A DNA stretch of 64,000 nt from the NCBI RefSeq assembly GCF_030268205.1, contig NZ_BSQF01000001.1:1532649-1596648 (forward strand), read 5' to 3'. The notes under the pieces were generated by a model, which saw only the letters and a program-made list of their open reading frames with translations, searched no databases and was not told where the DNA came from. The translations under genes were made by a program, and so were the position numbers. This document shows positions 52,130 to 60,407 of this stretch, piece by piece. Numbering within the stretch: position 1 is the first letter of the stretch; every line of letters begins with the position of its first letter. This stretch comes from Allomuricauda sp. NBRC 101325 (lineage in GTDB: Bacteria > Bacteroidota > Bacteroidia > Flavobacteriales > Flavobacteriaceae).

Positions 52130-52243
52130 ACAAAGAGTTACAGTTCGCTCTTGCAGTGGACTGAGTAAGGTTGAGTTAGTTTCTTACATTTTTTTGAGTT
52201 AGTTAGTTTGTAAATGGCTCCTTCGCCCGAAGGGGCCATTTAT
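52130..52243 (+). ncRNA. Candidate small RNA with GAGTTAGTTAG 3' element
   Basis: An exact -7 box TAAATTTG (52116-52123) predicts a start near 52130. The ~114-base RNA has no reading frame of note and carries TTGAGTTAGTT (52171-52181), a full TTTTTTTGAGTTAGTTAGT (52189-52207), and a long terminal stem AAATGGCTCCTTCG/CGAAGGGGCCATTT (52212-52241). It converges with the DASS transporter gene, whose stop is at 52247. The upstream gap 51875-52115 is AT-rich with no gene. Confidence 0.65.
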
Positions 52244-52246
52244 TAT

Positions 52247-53677
52247 TTAAAATAATAACGGAATTACAAACTGGAAGACCAACACAAGCAATACCACGGC
52301 AATTAGGTTCAAAACCACACCCACTCGCACCATTTGTGGAATCTTTACATAACCACTCGCAAATACGATGGCATTCGGAGGGGTCGCCATGGGCAACATA
52401 AAGGCACAGCTACTGGCAATGGTCACTGGGATCAATAGGTGTAAAATGGGTATATCCAGCCCTAAGGCGATACCCGCAACCACTGGAGCCAAAACGGCCA
52501 CTAAGGCCACGTTGCTCATCAATTCGGTCATAAAAAGCATTAGGAAGATAAGGAGTGCGGCAGTAAACAAAATGCTGGCATTACTTTGCGCTATGGCATT
52601 GGCCACCATATCCACAATACCGCTGCTAGACATACCTTCTGCAAGAGCCAAACCACCACCAAAAAGAATCAAAATTCCCCAGGCCAGTTTGGAAGTGTCC
52701 TGCCATACGATTATAAAATCTCCCTTTTTAAGGTTGTAAGGAATGGCAAAAAGGGCAACAGCAGCAAAAATACTGATCATGGTATCGGTAAGCCCCAAAG
52801 TTGGGAAGATGCTATTGATCAAGGTTCTAAAAATCCAAAGAAATACAGTAATCCCGAAGATGACCAAAACCATTTTTTCTTTTCCCGAGGTCGGGCCCAA
52901 TTTTTCCAACTCAGCATGAATCACTTCTTTGGAAGCACTAAACTTTAAATCTTTATTGGGGAACATCCATTTGACCAAAACCAGATAACAAATGGCTATC
53001 AATATAATGGAGAAGGGTAGACCGATGGTCATCCATTTTAAAAAAGAGATCTCCGTATTGTATTCGTTTTCCAACAACCCGATCAAAACGGAGTTTGGTG
53101 GTGTTCCAATTACTGTTGCGATACCTCCTGCATTGGCTGAGAAGGCGATTCCCAGCATCACGCTCAAAGCAAAATTTTTATCGTCCTTGGTAAAACCATC
53201 TGCATCATCAATCAATAAATTGATAACAGATAGGGCAATGGGCAGCATCACTACTGTACTGGCCGTATTGCTGATCCACATACTCATGGTGGCCGTGGCG
53301 ATCATAAAGCCCAAAATTACCTTGTTGGGCGTGTTTCCCGTCAATCGAATAATGTTTAAGGCAATTCTGCGGTGCAGGTTCACTTTTTCCAAGGCGAGTG
53401 CCATTACAAATCCACCAAAGAATAAAAAAACAATGGGACTTCCGTAGTTGGCGCCCACTTCGGCAATCGGCAAAATTTTGAGAATAGGTAGTAAAAGTAG
53501 TGGCAGTAAAGCAGTAACAGAAATGGAAACGGCTTCGGTAATCCACCAAATCAACATCCAAGCTGCAACTGAAATTACGGGATCACCTTTTTCCGACACC
53601 AATTCAAAAGGTAATAGATTTAAAACGATAAATACGATGGGGCCCAGTGCCAGCCCAATTTTTTTGCTTAGTTCCAT
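52247..53677 (-). CDS. SLC13/DASS family sodium:dicarboxylate symporter
   Basis: 476 residues, about eleven hydrophobic helices. Signatures: the two SNT-type Na+ sites (MWISNTASTVVMLPIALSVI near 133-152 and MTELMSNVALVAVLAPV near 392-408, the latter as MSN) and the C-terminal PMATPPNAIVFASGYVKIPQMVRVG. It imports di- or tricarboxylates or sulphate with Na+. It is monocistronic. Confidence 0.93.
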   Translation of the reverse strand: MELSKKIGLALGPIVFIVLNLLPFELVSEKGDPVISVAAWMLIWWITEAVSISVTALLPLLLLPILKILPIAEVGANYGSPIVFLFFGGFVMALALEKVNLHRRIALNIIRLTGNTPNKVILGFMIATATMSMWISNTASTVVMLPIALSVINLLIDDADGFTKDDKNFALSVMLGIAFSANAGGIATVIGTPPNSVLIGLLENEYNTEISFLKWMTIGLPFSIILIAICYLVLVKWMFPNKDLKFSASKEVIHAELEKLGPTSGKEKMVLVIFGITVFLWIFRTLINSIFPTLGLTDTMISIFAAVALFAIPYNLKKGDFIIVWQDTSKLAWGILILFGGGLALAEGMSSSGIVDMVANAIAQSNASILFTAALLIFLMLFMTELMSNVALVAVLAPVVAGIALGLDIPILHLLIPVTIASSCAFMLPMATPPNAIVFASGYVKIPQMVRVGVVLNLIAVVLLVLVFQFVIPLLF

Positions 53678-53712
53678 TGGGGTTCTAAGCTATGCTTTTT
53701 TGTTAAAAAAAG

Positions 53713-53746
53713 AAAATGCGAAGCATTTATAAACACTTCGCATTTT
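53713..53746 (-). terminator. Terminator after lysS
   Basis: An 11-bp stem AAAATGCGAAG (53713-53723) / CTTCGCATTTT (53736-53746) with a 12-base loop. It lies 33 bases past the lysS stop and upstream of the DASS gene start. Confidence 0.85.
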
Positions 53747-53778
53747 TAAAAATTTGTTGGGGACTAAACAGTTTGGGT

Positions 53779-55470
53779 TTAACCTATATATTTCGCTAAG
53801 AGCGTATCCGCTGTTTTTTCTACTTTCAAGAGTCCATGATTGGATAAGGCTTTGGTACTTTTGTCCCATTTTTTACCACTCAAGCCTGCTTTTTCTTTAA
53901 GTTCTGGCAATGGCATTTCGCCTACCGGTTTCAAAACATCCAAAATTGCTTTTTCCTCTTCAGAAAGCTCCACTTGCTTTTTCTCTGGTCGCATTTGCGG
54001 GAAGAACAACACTTCTTGGATGGATGAATTGTTGGTCATCAACATTACCAAGCGGTCAATTCCGATTCCGATTCCAGAGGTTGGGGGCATTCCGTATTCC
54101 AATGCACGCAAGAAATCTTGGTCGATGAACATGGCTTCGTCATCCCCTTTTTCAGAAAGTTTTAGTTGATCCTCGAAACGTTCGCGTTGGTCAATAGGAT
54201 CGTTCAGCTCGGAATAGGCATTGGCCAATTCCTTACCGTTTACCATCAACTCAAATCGCTCGGTCAATTTTGGATTCGAACGATGTTCCTTGGTCAACGG
54301 GCTCATTTCTTTTGGGTAATCGATGATAAAAGTCGGTTGAATGTAATGGTGTTCACATTTTTCACCAAAAATCTCATCGATCAGTTTGCCAACTCCCATA
54401 GTATCATCCACTTCAATGCCCAAATTTTTGGCCACTTCTCGAAGTTCCTCTTCCTCCATTCCGGCAACGTCAAATCCGGTGTGGATCTTAATGGCTTCCA
54501 AAATGGGAACTCGAGGGTATGGGGCTTTAAATTCGATTTCGTGCTCACCAACGGTAACTTTGGAGCTTCCCGTGGCATCAACGGCCACTTTTTCCAATAG
54601 TTTTTCGGTGGTGTCCATCATCCAGTTGTAATCCTTGTACGCCACATAAAGTTCCATTACGGTAAACTCTGGATTGTGGGTGCGGTCCATTCCTTCGTTA
54701 CGGAAATCCTTGGCAAATTCGTAAACGCCGTCAAATCCACCAACAATCAATCTTTTGAGGTACAATTCGTTGGCAATACGCAGGTACAATGGAATGTTGA
54801 GCGCATTGTGGTGTGTTAAAAACGGACGAGCCGCAGCTCCACCTGGAATGGGCTGTAATATGGGGGTTTCCACTTCCAAATATCCTTTTTGATTGTAAAA
54901 CTCTCGGATACTTGTCGTGATTTTTGTTCTTTTTATAAAGGTGTCCTTTACGTGTGGGTTCACTACCAAATCCACATAGCGTTGACGGTAACGAAGCTCA
55001 GGATCGTTAAAGGCATCGAATACTCTTCCTTCGTCATCAACTTTGGGAAGTGGAAGTGGTCGCAACGATTTGCTCAACAGGCTGAATTTTTTCACCATCA
55101 CGGTTTTTTCACCTACTTGGGTGGTGAACAGTTCGCCTTCAACACCTATAATATCCCCAATGTCCAACAACTTTTTGTACACCTCGTTGTACAAGGTTTT
55201 ATCGTCGTCTGGACAAATTTCGTCTCTGTTAAAGTACACCTGAATGCGGCCTTCGCTATCTTGAAGTTCAGCGAAAGAGGCCTTTCCTTGAATCCTACGG
55301 GACATCAATCTACCAGAAATCACTACCTTTTTTCCCTCTTCAAAATCCTGTTTAATGCTCTTGGTGGTGGCATCCACTGGATATAAAGCGGCAGGGTAGG
55401 GGTCGATGCCCATTTCCCTCAATTTGGTCAGTTTTTCCCTTCGAACGATCTCTTGTTCCGATAGTTGCAT
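53779..55470 (-). CDS. lysS: Lysyl-tRNA synthetase, class II, with C-terminal extension
   Basis: 563 residues from the ATG at 55468-55470; an upstream in-frame TTG is rejected. An OB-fold anticodon-binding domain ([23 protein letters not shown]) comes first, then the class II core with motif 2 [15 protein letters not shown] and motif 3 [15 protein letters not shown]-terminal ~65-residue extension ([41 protein letters not shown]) looks like a winged-helix domain; such tails occur in Bacteroidota LysS. Its own terminator follows. Confidence 0.98.
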   Translation of the reverse strand: MQLSEQEIVRREKLTKLREMGIDPYPAALYPVDATTKSIKQDFEEGKKVVISGRLMSRRIQGKASFAELQDSEGRIQVYFNRDEICPDDDKTLYNEVYKKLLDIGDIIGVEGELFTTQVGEKTVMVKKFSLLSKSLRPLPLPKVDDEGRVFDAFNDPELRYRQRYVDLVVNPHVKDTFIKRTKITTSIREFYNQKGYLEVETPILQPIPGGAAARPFLTHHNALNIPLYLRIANELYLKRLIVGGFDGVYEFAKDFRNEGMDRTHNPEFTVMELYVAYKDYNWMMDTTEKLLEKVAVDATGSSKVTVGEHEIEFKAPYPRVPILEAIKIHTGFDVAGMEEEELREVAKNLGIEVDDTMGVGKLIDEIFGEKCEHHYIQPTFIIDYPKEMSPLTKEHRSNPKLTERFELMVNGKELANAYSELNDPIDQRERFEDQLKLSEKGDDEAMFIDQDFLRALEYGMPPTSGIGIGIDRLVMLMTNNSSIQEVLFFPQMRPEKKQVELSEEEKAILDVLKPVGEMPLPELKEKAGLSGKKWDKSTKALSNHGLLKVEKTADTLLAKYIG

Positions 55471-55604
55471 AGTCTTCAAAAAATTTAAAGCGCAAAATTA
55501 CACTTTTGTACTTTAAATTTAAGACTCTATTCCCTTTAATATGATCAAATACAAAGTTTGATTGGCTTCATCAAAGAAGAAAATTAAAAAAGTAATTCCA
55601 AGTA

Positions 55605-55635
55605 TGTAACAATTCTTTGCTCAATACTACATATA
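55605..55635 (+). promoter_or_regulatory. ECF-like promoter (variant) of the Pmp3-like gene
   Basis: TGTAACAATT (55605-55614), 13 bases, TACATATA (55628-55635). The upstream box is identical to that at 51019; the downstream box shares only five of eight positions with GTCTTATA. The start codon follows 25 bases later. Confidence 0.45.
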
Positions 55636-55660
55636 AGCATCATCAATCAAAATCAAATCA

Positions 55661-55816
55661 ATGAGTTTCTGGAGAGTTTTATTGGCCATACTTTTTCCTC
55701 CCCTTTCCGTAATCGGGAAAGGATGTGGTTCCATTTTAATTGTTTTTTTATTGACACTTTGTGGTTGGGTGCCAGGGGTGATTGCCGCTTTGGTTATTTT
55801 GAATAATCCGAACTAA
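55661..55816 (+). CDS. YqaE/Pmp3 family small membrane protein (51 residues)
   Basis: A short gene: ATG 55661, stop TAA 55814-55816. It reads MSFWRVLLAILFPPLSVIGK, GCGSILIVFLLTLCGWVPGV, IAALVILNNPN, with the Pmp3 pattern (LAILFPPLSV..GCG...LTLCGWVPGVIHA-like). Two transmembrane helices. Pmp3/YqaE peptides respond to membrane or salt stress. An ECF-like promoter precedes it. The 55817-55969 gap to the next gene is AT-rich without other features. Confidence 0.93.
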   Translation: MSFWRVLLAILFPPLSVIGKGCGSILIVFLLTLCGWVPGVIAALVILNNPN

Positions 55817-55969
55817 TAAAGGTCACGGGGTTTATTTGTCAAGGAAGTTCGTGTTAGCATTGTCGTTTATCCAAAATATAAGTTTCGGGTTGTCGGTAAA
55901 AGGACATTGCACTACTTTTAGCCTCTTTGAACTTAGGCACCAAACACTACAACCATTAAATATTTACAC

Positions 55970-56707
55970 ATGAAAACATTGAAAGCCTTATTAGTATGCG
56001 CCATAGTAATTTTGGCAGCTGCCTGTAATTTTACCGAAGAAATCCATTTTCAGGATGATGGTTCGGGAAAACTTTCCATTCAATTGGATGGCTCGGAAAT
56101 GATGACCATGGCTGGCGATGAAATGACTAAATCTGGAGAGGTTGCGGTGGATTCCATATTATCTTTTAAGGATTTATTGGAGGAGAAAAAGGACAGTATT
56201 GCCCAATTGCCAGCAGATGAACAGGCAAAGTTGAAAAAATTGGAATCCTTTAACATGCGTATGGTCATGGATCCCGAGAAACAACTAATGCTATTTGATT
56301 TGTTCAGCGAGTTCAAAAACGTGAGCGAGATGAACGATGCCTTCAATACCTTTCAAGAAGCAAGCACCATGGGTCCCAATGCCAATCCGCAGCAAGCTCC
56401 AATGAAATCCCCAGAACAGGCTACCAAGGTCAATTACAGTTTTGCCAACAATACATTTACACGTACCGCCGAAATTATAGACCAAGCGCTTTTGCAACAA
56501 CAAATTGATAGTTTGCAAGGTGCGGAAATGTTCTTATCTGGCTCTACCTATACGTTAAAATATCATTTTCCAAAACGGGTAAAATCCACCAATGTAGAGG
56601 AGGCCACTTTTAGTGCCGACGGTAAAACCATGATCTATGAAGTGGGCTTTATGGAGATGATGAAAAACCCATCCCTTTTGGATATTGAGGTTAAATTGGA
56701 AAAATAG
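55970..56707 (+). CDS. Lipoprotein of unknown function
   Basis: 245 residues with lipobox LAAAC. The beginning CNFTEEIHFQDDGSGKLSIQLDGSEMM resembles lipoproteins with a conserved beta hairpin (E.i.f..dGSG...) at the N-terminus of the mature part. A helical Glu/Lys/Met-rich middle follows, then a beta-rich end (YTLKYHFPKRVKSTNVEEATFSADGKTMIYEV). No catalytic motif. It is upstream of lipB with a 32-base gap. Confidence 0.8.
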   Translation: MKTLKALLVCAIVILAAACNFTEEIHFQDDGSGKLSIQLDGSEMMTMAGDEMTKSGEVAVDSILSFKDLLEEKKDSIAQLPADEQAKLKKLESFNMRMVMDPEKQLMLFDLFSEFKNVSEMNDAFNTFQEASTMGPNANPQQAPMKSPEQATKVNYSFANNTFTRTAEIIDQALLQQQIDSLQGAEMFLSGSTYTLKYHFPKRVKSTNVEEATFSADGKTMIYEVGFMEMMKNPSLLDIEVKLEK

Positions 56708-56727
56708 TTTTCCTTGGCAGCTCTTCG

Positions 56728-56735
56728 TATCTTTG
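56728..56735 (+). promoter_or_regulatory. -7 box TATCTTTG placed directly before lipB
   Basis: TATCTTTG is an exact TAnnTTTG match ending only four bases before the lipB ATG (56740). If active, transcription would start at or next to the start codon, giving a leaderless message. Readthrough from the upstream lipoprotein gene remains possible. Confidence 0.5.
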
Positions 56736-56739
56736 CAGT

Positions 56740-57456
56740 ATGAACAAGAAAGTTGCATTACAAGACCTCGGTTATAAAGATTACAAGGAGACTTGGGACT
56801 ACCAAGAAGCACTGTTCAAGGATATAGTGGATACCAAGATCCGCAATCGGAGGGAAGATGCAGGTTTGGAGACGCAGAACCATTTCTTGTTTGTGGAGCA
56901 TCCGCATGTGTACACTTTGGGAAAGAGTGGGGACATCAACAATTTATTGGTGGATGAGAACATTCTGGAACAAAAAGGGGCGACTTTTTATAAAATCAAC
57001 CGTGGGGGCGATATTACTTACCACGGACCTGGGCAAATAGTGGGCTATCCCATTTTAGATCTGGACAACTTTTTTACCGACATTCACAAATACCTTCGCT
57101 TTTTGGAAGAAATGGTCATTCGTACCGTGGGCGAATATGGCCTAAAGGCCGAGCGCTCCCAAGGTGAAACAGGGGTTTGGTTGGATGTGGGCACTCCTTT
57201 TGCCCGTAAAATATGTGCCATGGGCGTACGTGCTAGCCGTTGGGTGACCATGCACGGATTTGCCTTGAATGTAAATGCCGATTTGGGTTATTTTGATTTG
57301 ATGATACCCTGTGGCATCAAGGGCAAGGCTGTTACTTCGTTAAATGTGGAGCTCGGCCAAAAAACAGTGGATGTTGCCGAAGTAAAAGCAAAACTGCTCA
57401 AACATTTTACCATGCTTTTTGAGGCGGAGTTGGTTACTTCGGAATCCATCGCTTAA
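56740..57456 (+). CDS. lipB: Octanoyl-[acyl carrier protein]:protein N-octanoyltransferase
   Basis: 238 residues. Motifs: HPHVYTLGKSGD, RGGDITYHGPGQIVGYPILDL, and PCGIKGKAVTSL with the catalytic Cys and the Lys of the LipB active site. It transfers octanoate from ACP to lipoyl domains in lipoate synthesis. Full length. It marks the end of the core block before the AT-richer accessory stretch. Confidence 0.97.
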   Translation: MNKKVALQDLGYKDYKETWDYQEALFKDIVDTKIRNRREDAGLETQNHFLFVEHPHVYTLGKSGDINNLLVDENILEQKGATFYKINRGGDITYHGPGQIVGYPILDLDNFFTDIHKYLRFLEEMVIRTVGEYGLKAERSQGETGVWLDVGTPFARKICAMGVRASRWVTMHGFALNVNADLGYFDLMIPCGIKGKAVTSLNVELGQKTVDVAEVKAKLLKHFTMLFEAELVTSESIA

Positions 57457-57480
57457 GTAAATCACTACTTATATTTTCAT

Positions 57481-57573
57481 TCGTCAATTCAAATGGGGTA
57501 TTCGTCAATTGCCTCAAGAATTTCCATTTGAAAAATTCTAACTTCACTTCTGTCTGCTTTCAGGCAGGTATCG
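57481..57573 (+). promoter_or_regulatory. Leader of accessory module 1: LytTR-like repeat, promoter, palindrome
   Basis: TCGTCAATT (57481-57489) and TCGTCAATT (57502-57510) form an exact direct repeat with a 21-base period. After CAATTG come 28 bases and then AACTTCA (57540-57546), then the palindrome-like CTGTCTGCTTTCAGGCAGG + TATCG (57550-57573). The leader at 61707-61799 has the same parts in the same order, with the same 28-base gap, although the sequence between them differs. Confidence 0.65.
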
Positions 57574-57667
57574 GTCAGCAAAAATCACTTTGTGCTGAGC
57601 GAAGCCAAAGTATTGAAACGATTCATTTCTTAAATATTGGCTTTAATGTGTAAAAAAAGAAACCCAA

Positions 57668-58621
57668 GTGATTAACAATACAACATATTTCATAACTATC
57701 TTGTTTTTAAGTCTCAACATTTCTTGTGTTGGACAAGAAAAATTAATAAAGCATATTGAGAGATTTATACCCAAATCAACAATTGCATCAGAAACTCGTG
57801 TATATAGCGGTAATTTGAATCATGACGAGTTTGAAGATATTGTATTAAGGTTTAAAATTGAAAATGAACCTGAGGAAAGGGAACATTTTCATCTATTATT
57901 AGGTCAAAAAAATGGAACTTATAAACTAAGCTCTAAAAATGATTTCTTTACTGAAGATGGTGTTGATGGAACAGCTTTTAATGGAGTGGTAATAAAAAAT
58001 GGATATTTTTCAATCGAATATGGGGGAGGAGGTAACACTTCTGGAAGTTATGATATAATTACGTTCAAATACTCTAAAGAGAATGATAATTGGCTTTTAC
58101 ATAGAGTGGGTTCTTTATTTATGCACCGTTATGCAGACACAGAACCAACTGAAGAGATAAGTACACAAAAAGATTTTGGGGAAATTGCTTTTAAAGATTA
58201 TGGAATTGATAACAGAACTTTACAAGAGGTGGAAATAGACTTTTCTTTAACAGAGAAAAAGGAGATAGTTTTGGATATTAAAAATAACTTATATGAGCCA
58301 ATTATTATAAATAGTTTTATTTTTAGTATTCCTTCACTTATATTAACAATTAAAGATAAAAATGATAATATAATTGCTATGCCACCTCCACCAATACCTC
58401 CAGATGATATAGAATTCCACGAGAAAATTATAAAAGGAAGAGAGAGCTTAGAAATACTTATTGGGGCAATTAGTGAAATTTTAGACAAAGTGCCGAAAAA
58501 TGACATACAAATTCGCGGTAAAGGCTTTTACAAAACTTTAGAAGAAAAAAATAAAAAATATAAAATGACTTCAGAATGGGTAATTATTGAAAAACATAAT
58601 TTAATATATCAACCTGAATAA
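57668..58621 (+). CDS. Secreted accessory protein with VCBS/FG-GAP-like N-terminal domain
   Basis: 317 residues from a GTG at 57668. A lipoprotein-type signal ends in SLNISC. The N-terminal half has a VCBS/FG-GAP-like pattern (SGNLNHDEFEDIVLRFK ... HFHLLLGQKNGTYKLSSKND ... NGYFSIEYGGGGNTSGSYDIITFKY) found in Bacteroidota accessory proteins. The C-terminal half is of a different, helical and Ile/Lys-rich type with a Pro-rich linker (MPPPPIPPDD). The gene is visibly AT-richer than its neighbours. It sits between a conserved leader and a conserved 3' palindrome, so it is probably acquired. Function unknown. Confidence 0.8.
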   Translation: MINNTTYFITILFLSLNISCVGQEKLIKHIERFIPKSTIASETRVYSGNLNHDEFEDIVLRFKIENEPEEREHFHLLLGQKNGTYKLSSKNDFFTEDGVDGTAFNGVVIKNGYFSIEYGGGGNTSGSYDIITFKYSKENDNWLLHRVGSLFMHRYADTEPTEEISTQKDFGEIAFKDYGIDNRTLQEVEIDFSLTEKKEIVLDIKNNLYEPIIINSFIFSIPSLILTIKDKNDNIIAMPPPPIPPDDIEFHEKIIKGRESLEILIGAISEILDKVPKNDIQIRGKGFYKTLEEKNKKYKMTSEWVIIEKHNLIYQPE

Positions 58622-58637
58622 GTAAAAACCAAAATTA

Positions 58638-58778
58638 AAAAACGCTAAAACCAACTATGGCTATAAACAATTGCTACTACAGGCTTATCCTGAAAATTCC
58701 GCAGGAATTTTCATTTTATCGTGTACTTGCAAAAGTTTGTGCTAAACCACGCAACTGTTCATAGCCCGTCCGATAAGT
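58638..58778. repeat. Complex palindrome closing accessory module 1
   Basis: Outer arms GGCTATAAACAATTGC (58659-58674) and GCAACTGTTCATAGCC (58751-58766) pair at 14 of 16 positions. Inside is a perfect 10-bp hairpin TGAAAATTCC-GCA-GGAATTTTCA (58691-58713). The element opens with AAAAACGCT...CAAC and ends ATAGCC....CGATAAGTG. The element at 62496-62565 has the same opening and ending boxes. The layout recalls attC recombination sites, but the R''/R' consensus boxes are not clear and no integrase is present. Confidence 0.65.
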
Positions 58779-59028
58779 GTAATACATTTAAATTTCAAAA
58801 TAATCGAGGTAAAAAATTCCCTTCCCTTATTATAAATTTTACCTCTTTGCTCCAAGTTTACAAACCTTATTAAAAATCCATTTCAAGAATAGTTAGGAAA
58901 GAATTCCAAAATATTTTCTAACTTCAATACCTATACTTTTCTTTTTCGATATTGGTTGATTTTGAATCAATTAAAGAGGTTGTCTTGTGAGAAAAGTACG
59001 GTTTTTAACTATGTTTAAATCCAATACC

Positions 59029-59703
59029 ATGAAACATATTTTATCAGCACTTGTACTGGTTGGAGTTTTGTCTTCCTGCAATTCGTCAACAAAAAATAAA
59101 GCCGAAGAATCTGCAATGGAAGAAACCGTTGTAGACAGTACGGCCCTTGAAGTAAAAACAAACTTTGTTCCGATTGATTCCGATGAGGCTTTGGTAGCGG
59201 CCTCATTAATGGCAGCGCCAGCAGAAAGTAGGGATGGATGCAAAGTAATCGGCTACAATATGGCGGGTAATTTTGTAACCTTTAAAGAAGGGGACAATGA
59301 ATTTATAGTGCTGGTGGATGATCCTAAAACAAACGGATTTAATGCGGCCTGCTATCATAAAAGTATGGAACCCTTTATGGCTAGGGGACGGGAATTAAGG
59401 GCCGAAGGTAAAACAGGGCCTGAGATTTTTGATATTCGGGAGGAAGAGGCCAAATCGGGCAAATTGGATATGGGCACACCCGGCGCAACCTTGCATTTGT
59501 ACTATGGACCCAGCGATAGGTACGATCCTGAAACTTCAAAGGTAGAAGATGCACAGTACCGTTATGTAGTGTATTTGCCTTTTGCAACCGCGGAGTCCAC
59601 TGGATTACCAGAACAACCTATCAGTTCCAATCATCCTTGGATCATGAACCCTGGAACGCATCGAGCCCATATCATGATTACGCCAACAGGGATGGTACAT
59701 TAA
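59029..59703 (+). CDS. Lipoprotein of unknown function
   Basis: 224 residues from the ATG at 59029; an upstream GTG is rejected because the lipoprotein signal (lipobox VLSSC) starts here. The mature part has AESRDGCKVIGYNMAGNFVTFKEGDNEFIVLVDDPKTNGFNAACYHKSMEPFMARGRELRAEG and a C-terminal THRAHIMITPTGM, with two Cys that may pair. It seems to be a binding domain rather than an enzyme. Base composition is closer to the core genes than to the neighbouring accessory genes. The upstream gap 58779-59028 is non-coding, with an inverted repeat AGGTAAAA/TTTTACCT near 58808-58847. Confidence 0.8.
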   Translation: MKHILSALVLVGVLSSCNSSTKNKAEESAMEETVVDSTALEVKTNFVPIDSDEALVAASLMAAPAESRDGCKVIGYNMAGNFVTFKEGDNEFIVLVDDPKTNGFNAACYHKSMEPFMARGRELRAEGKTGPEIFDIREEEAKSGKLDMGTPGATLHLYYGPSDRYDPETSKVEDAQYRYVVYLPFATAESTGLPEQPISSNHPWIMNPGTHRAHIMITPTGMVH

Positions 59704-59737
59704 ATCTAATCAGTAATCCTATTGGCCTAGGGTAAAA

Positions 59738-59767
59738 AGGTCAATTCAAAACGGGCATTCATCAATT
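59738..59767 (+). promoter_or_regulatory. LytTR-like direct repeat upstream of the NTF2-like gene
   Basis: AGGTCAATT (59738-59746) and TCATCAATT (59759-59767) with a 21-base period, followed by AACTTCT at 59790-59796. Same architecture as the sites at 57481, 61707 and (minus strand) 20999, but without the later palindrome. Confidence 0.55.
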
Positions 59768-59905
59768 GGCTAGGAAATTTTAATTTAAAAACTTCTTTCT
59801 TTACTCTTATTCGTACAAGACCTGAATTCTATGCGCAAGCTTTCTAAAAGTGCTGTTTAGTTTATAGGTTATGAAGTGTTTAAATTGATTGAAAATAGGA
59901 AAAGC

Positions 59906-60310
59906 ATGGAAATGAATCCGAATGAAAAATTTGTAATGGATTTTCTGAAAATGTTGGAAAATCGAAAATCTTCAAATGAATTGGAGAAATTTTATCACCC
60001 AGACTCGGAGCAAACCGAATTTCCCAATACACTTACCAAACAACTAACTGTTAGGAATCTGCAAGATTTGAAATTGGCATCTGAAAAAGGTGCTAATATT
60101 TTGACTAAAGAAGCATATGAAATAATGAATTTGTATTCCTTCGAAAATACGGTGGTATTGGAATGCATTTGGAAAGGGACACTTGCCATTGCATTGGGGA
60201 ATCTTAAATCGGGAGATCAAATGACAGCTTACTTCGCCCAAATATTTGAACTAAAAGATGGGAAAATATTTAGACAGCGGAACTATGACTGTTTTGAACC
60301 ATTTTCTTAA
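59906..60310 (+). CDS. SnoaL-like / NTF2-like protein
   Basis: 134 residues from the ATG at 59906; the ATG at 59912 is equally possible and a GTG at 59876 less so. The order of elements fits a single NTF2/SnoaL-like cone fold (FVMDFLKMLENRKSSNELEKFYHPDSEQTEFPNT ... ILTKEAYEIMNLYSFENTVVLECIWKGTLA ... GDQMTAYFAQIFELKDGKIFRQRNYDCFEPF), used by small isomerases, cyclases or binding proteins. No catalytic residues can be assigned. It precedes the amidohydrolase gene by about 100 bases on the same strand. Confidence 0.83.
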   Translation: MEMNPNEKFVMDFLKMLENRKSSNELEKFYHPDSEQTEFPNTLTKQLTVRNLQDLKLASEKGANILTKEAYEIMNLYSFENTVVLECIWKGTLAIALGNLKSGDQMTAYFAQIFELKDGKIFRQRNYDCFEPFS

Positions 60311-60407
60311 CAAGTCATGATCAGTATTGTTTGAGGCGATTGAAATCCTTTTCCAAATTAAAGAATCCAATTAATTTAGTGGTTTAACCAATCAAGGGAA
60401 CAATAAA

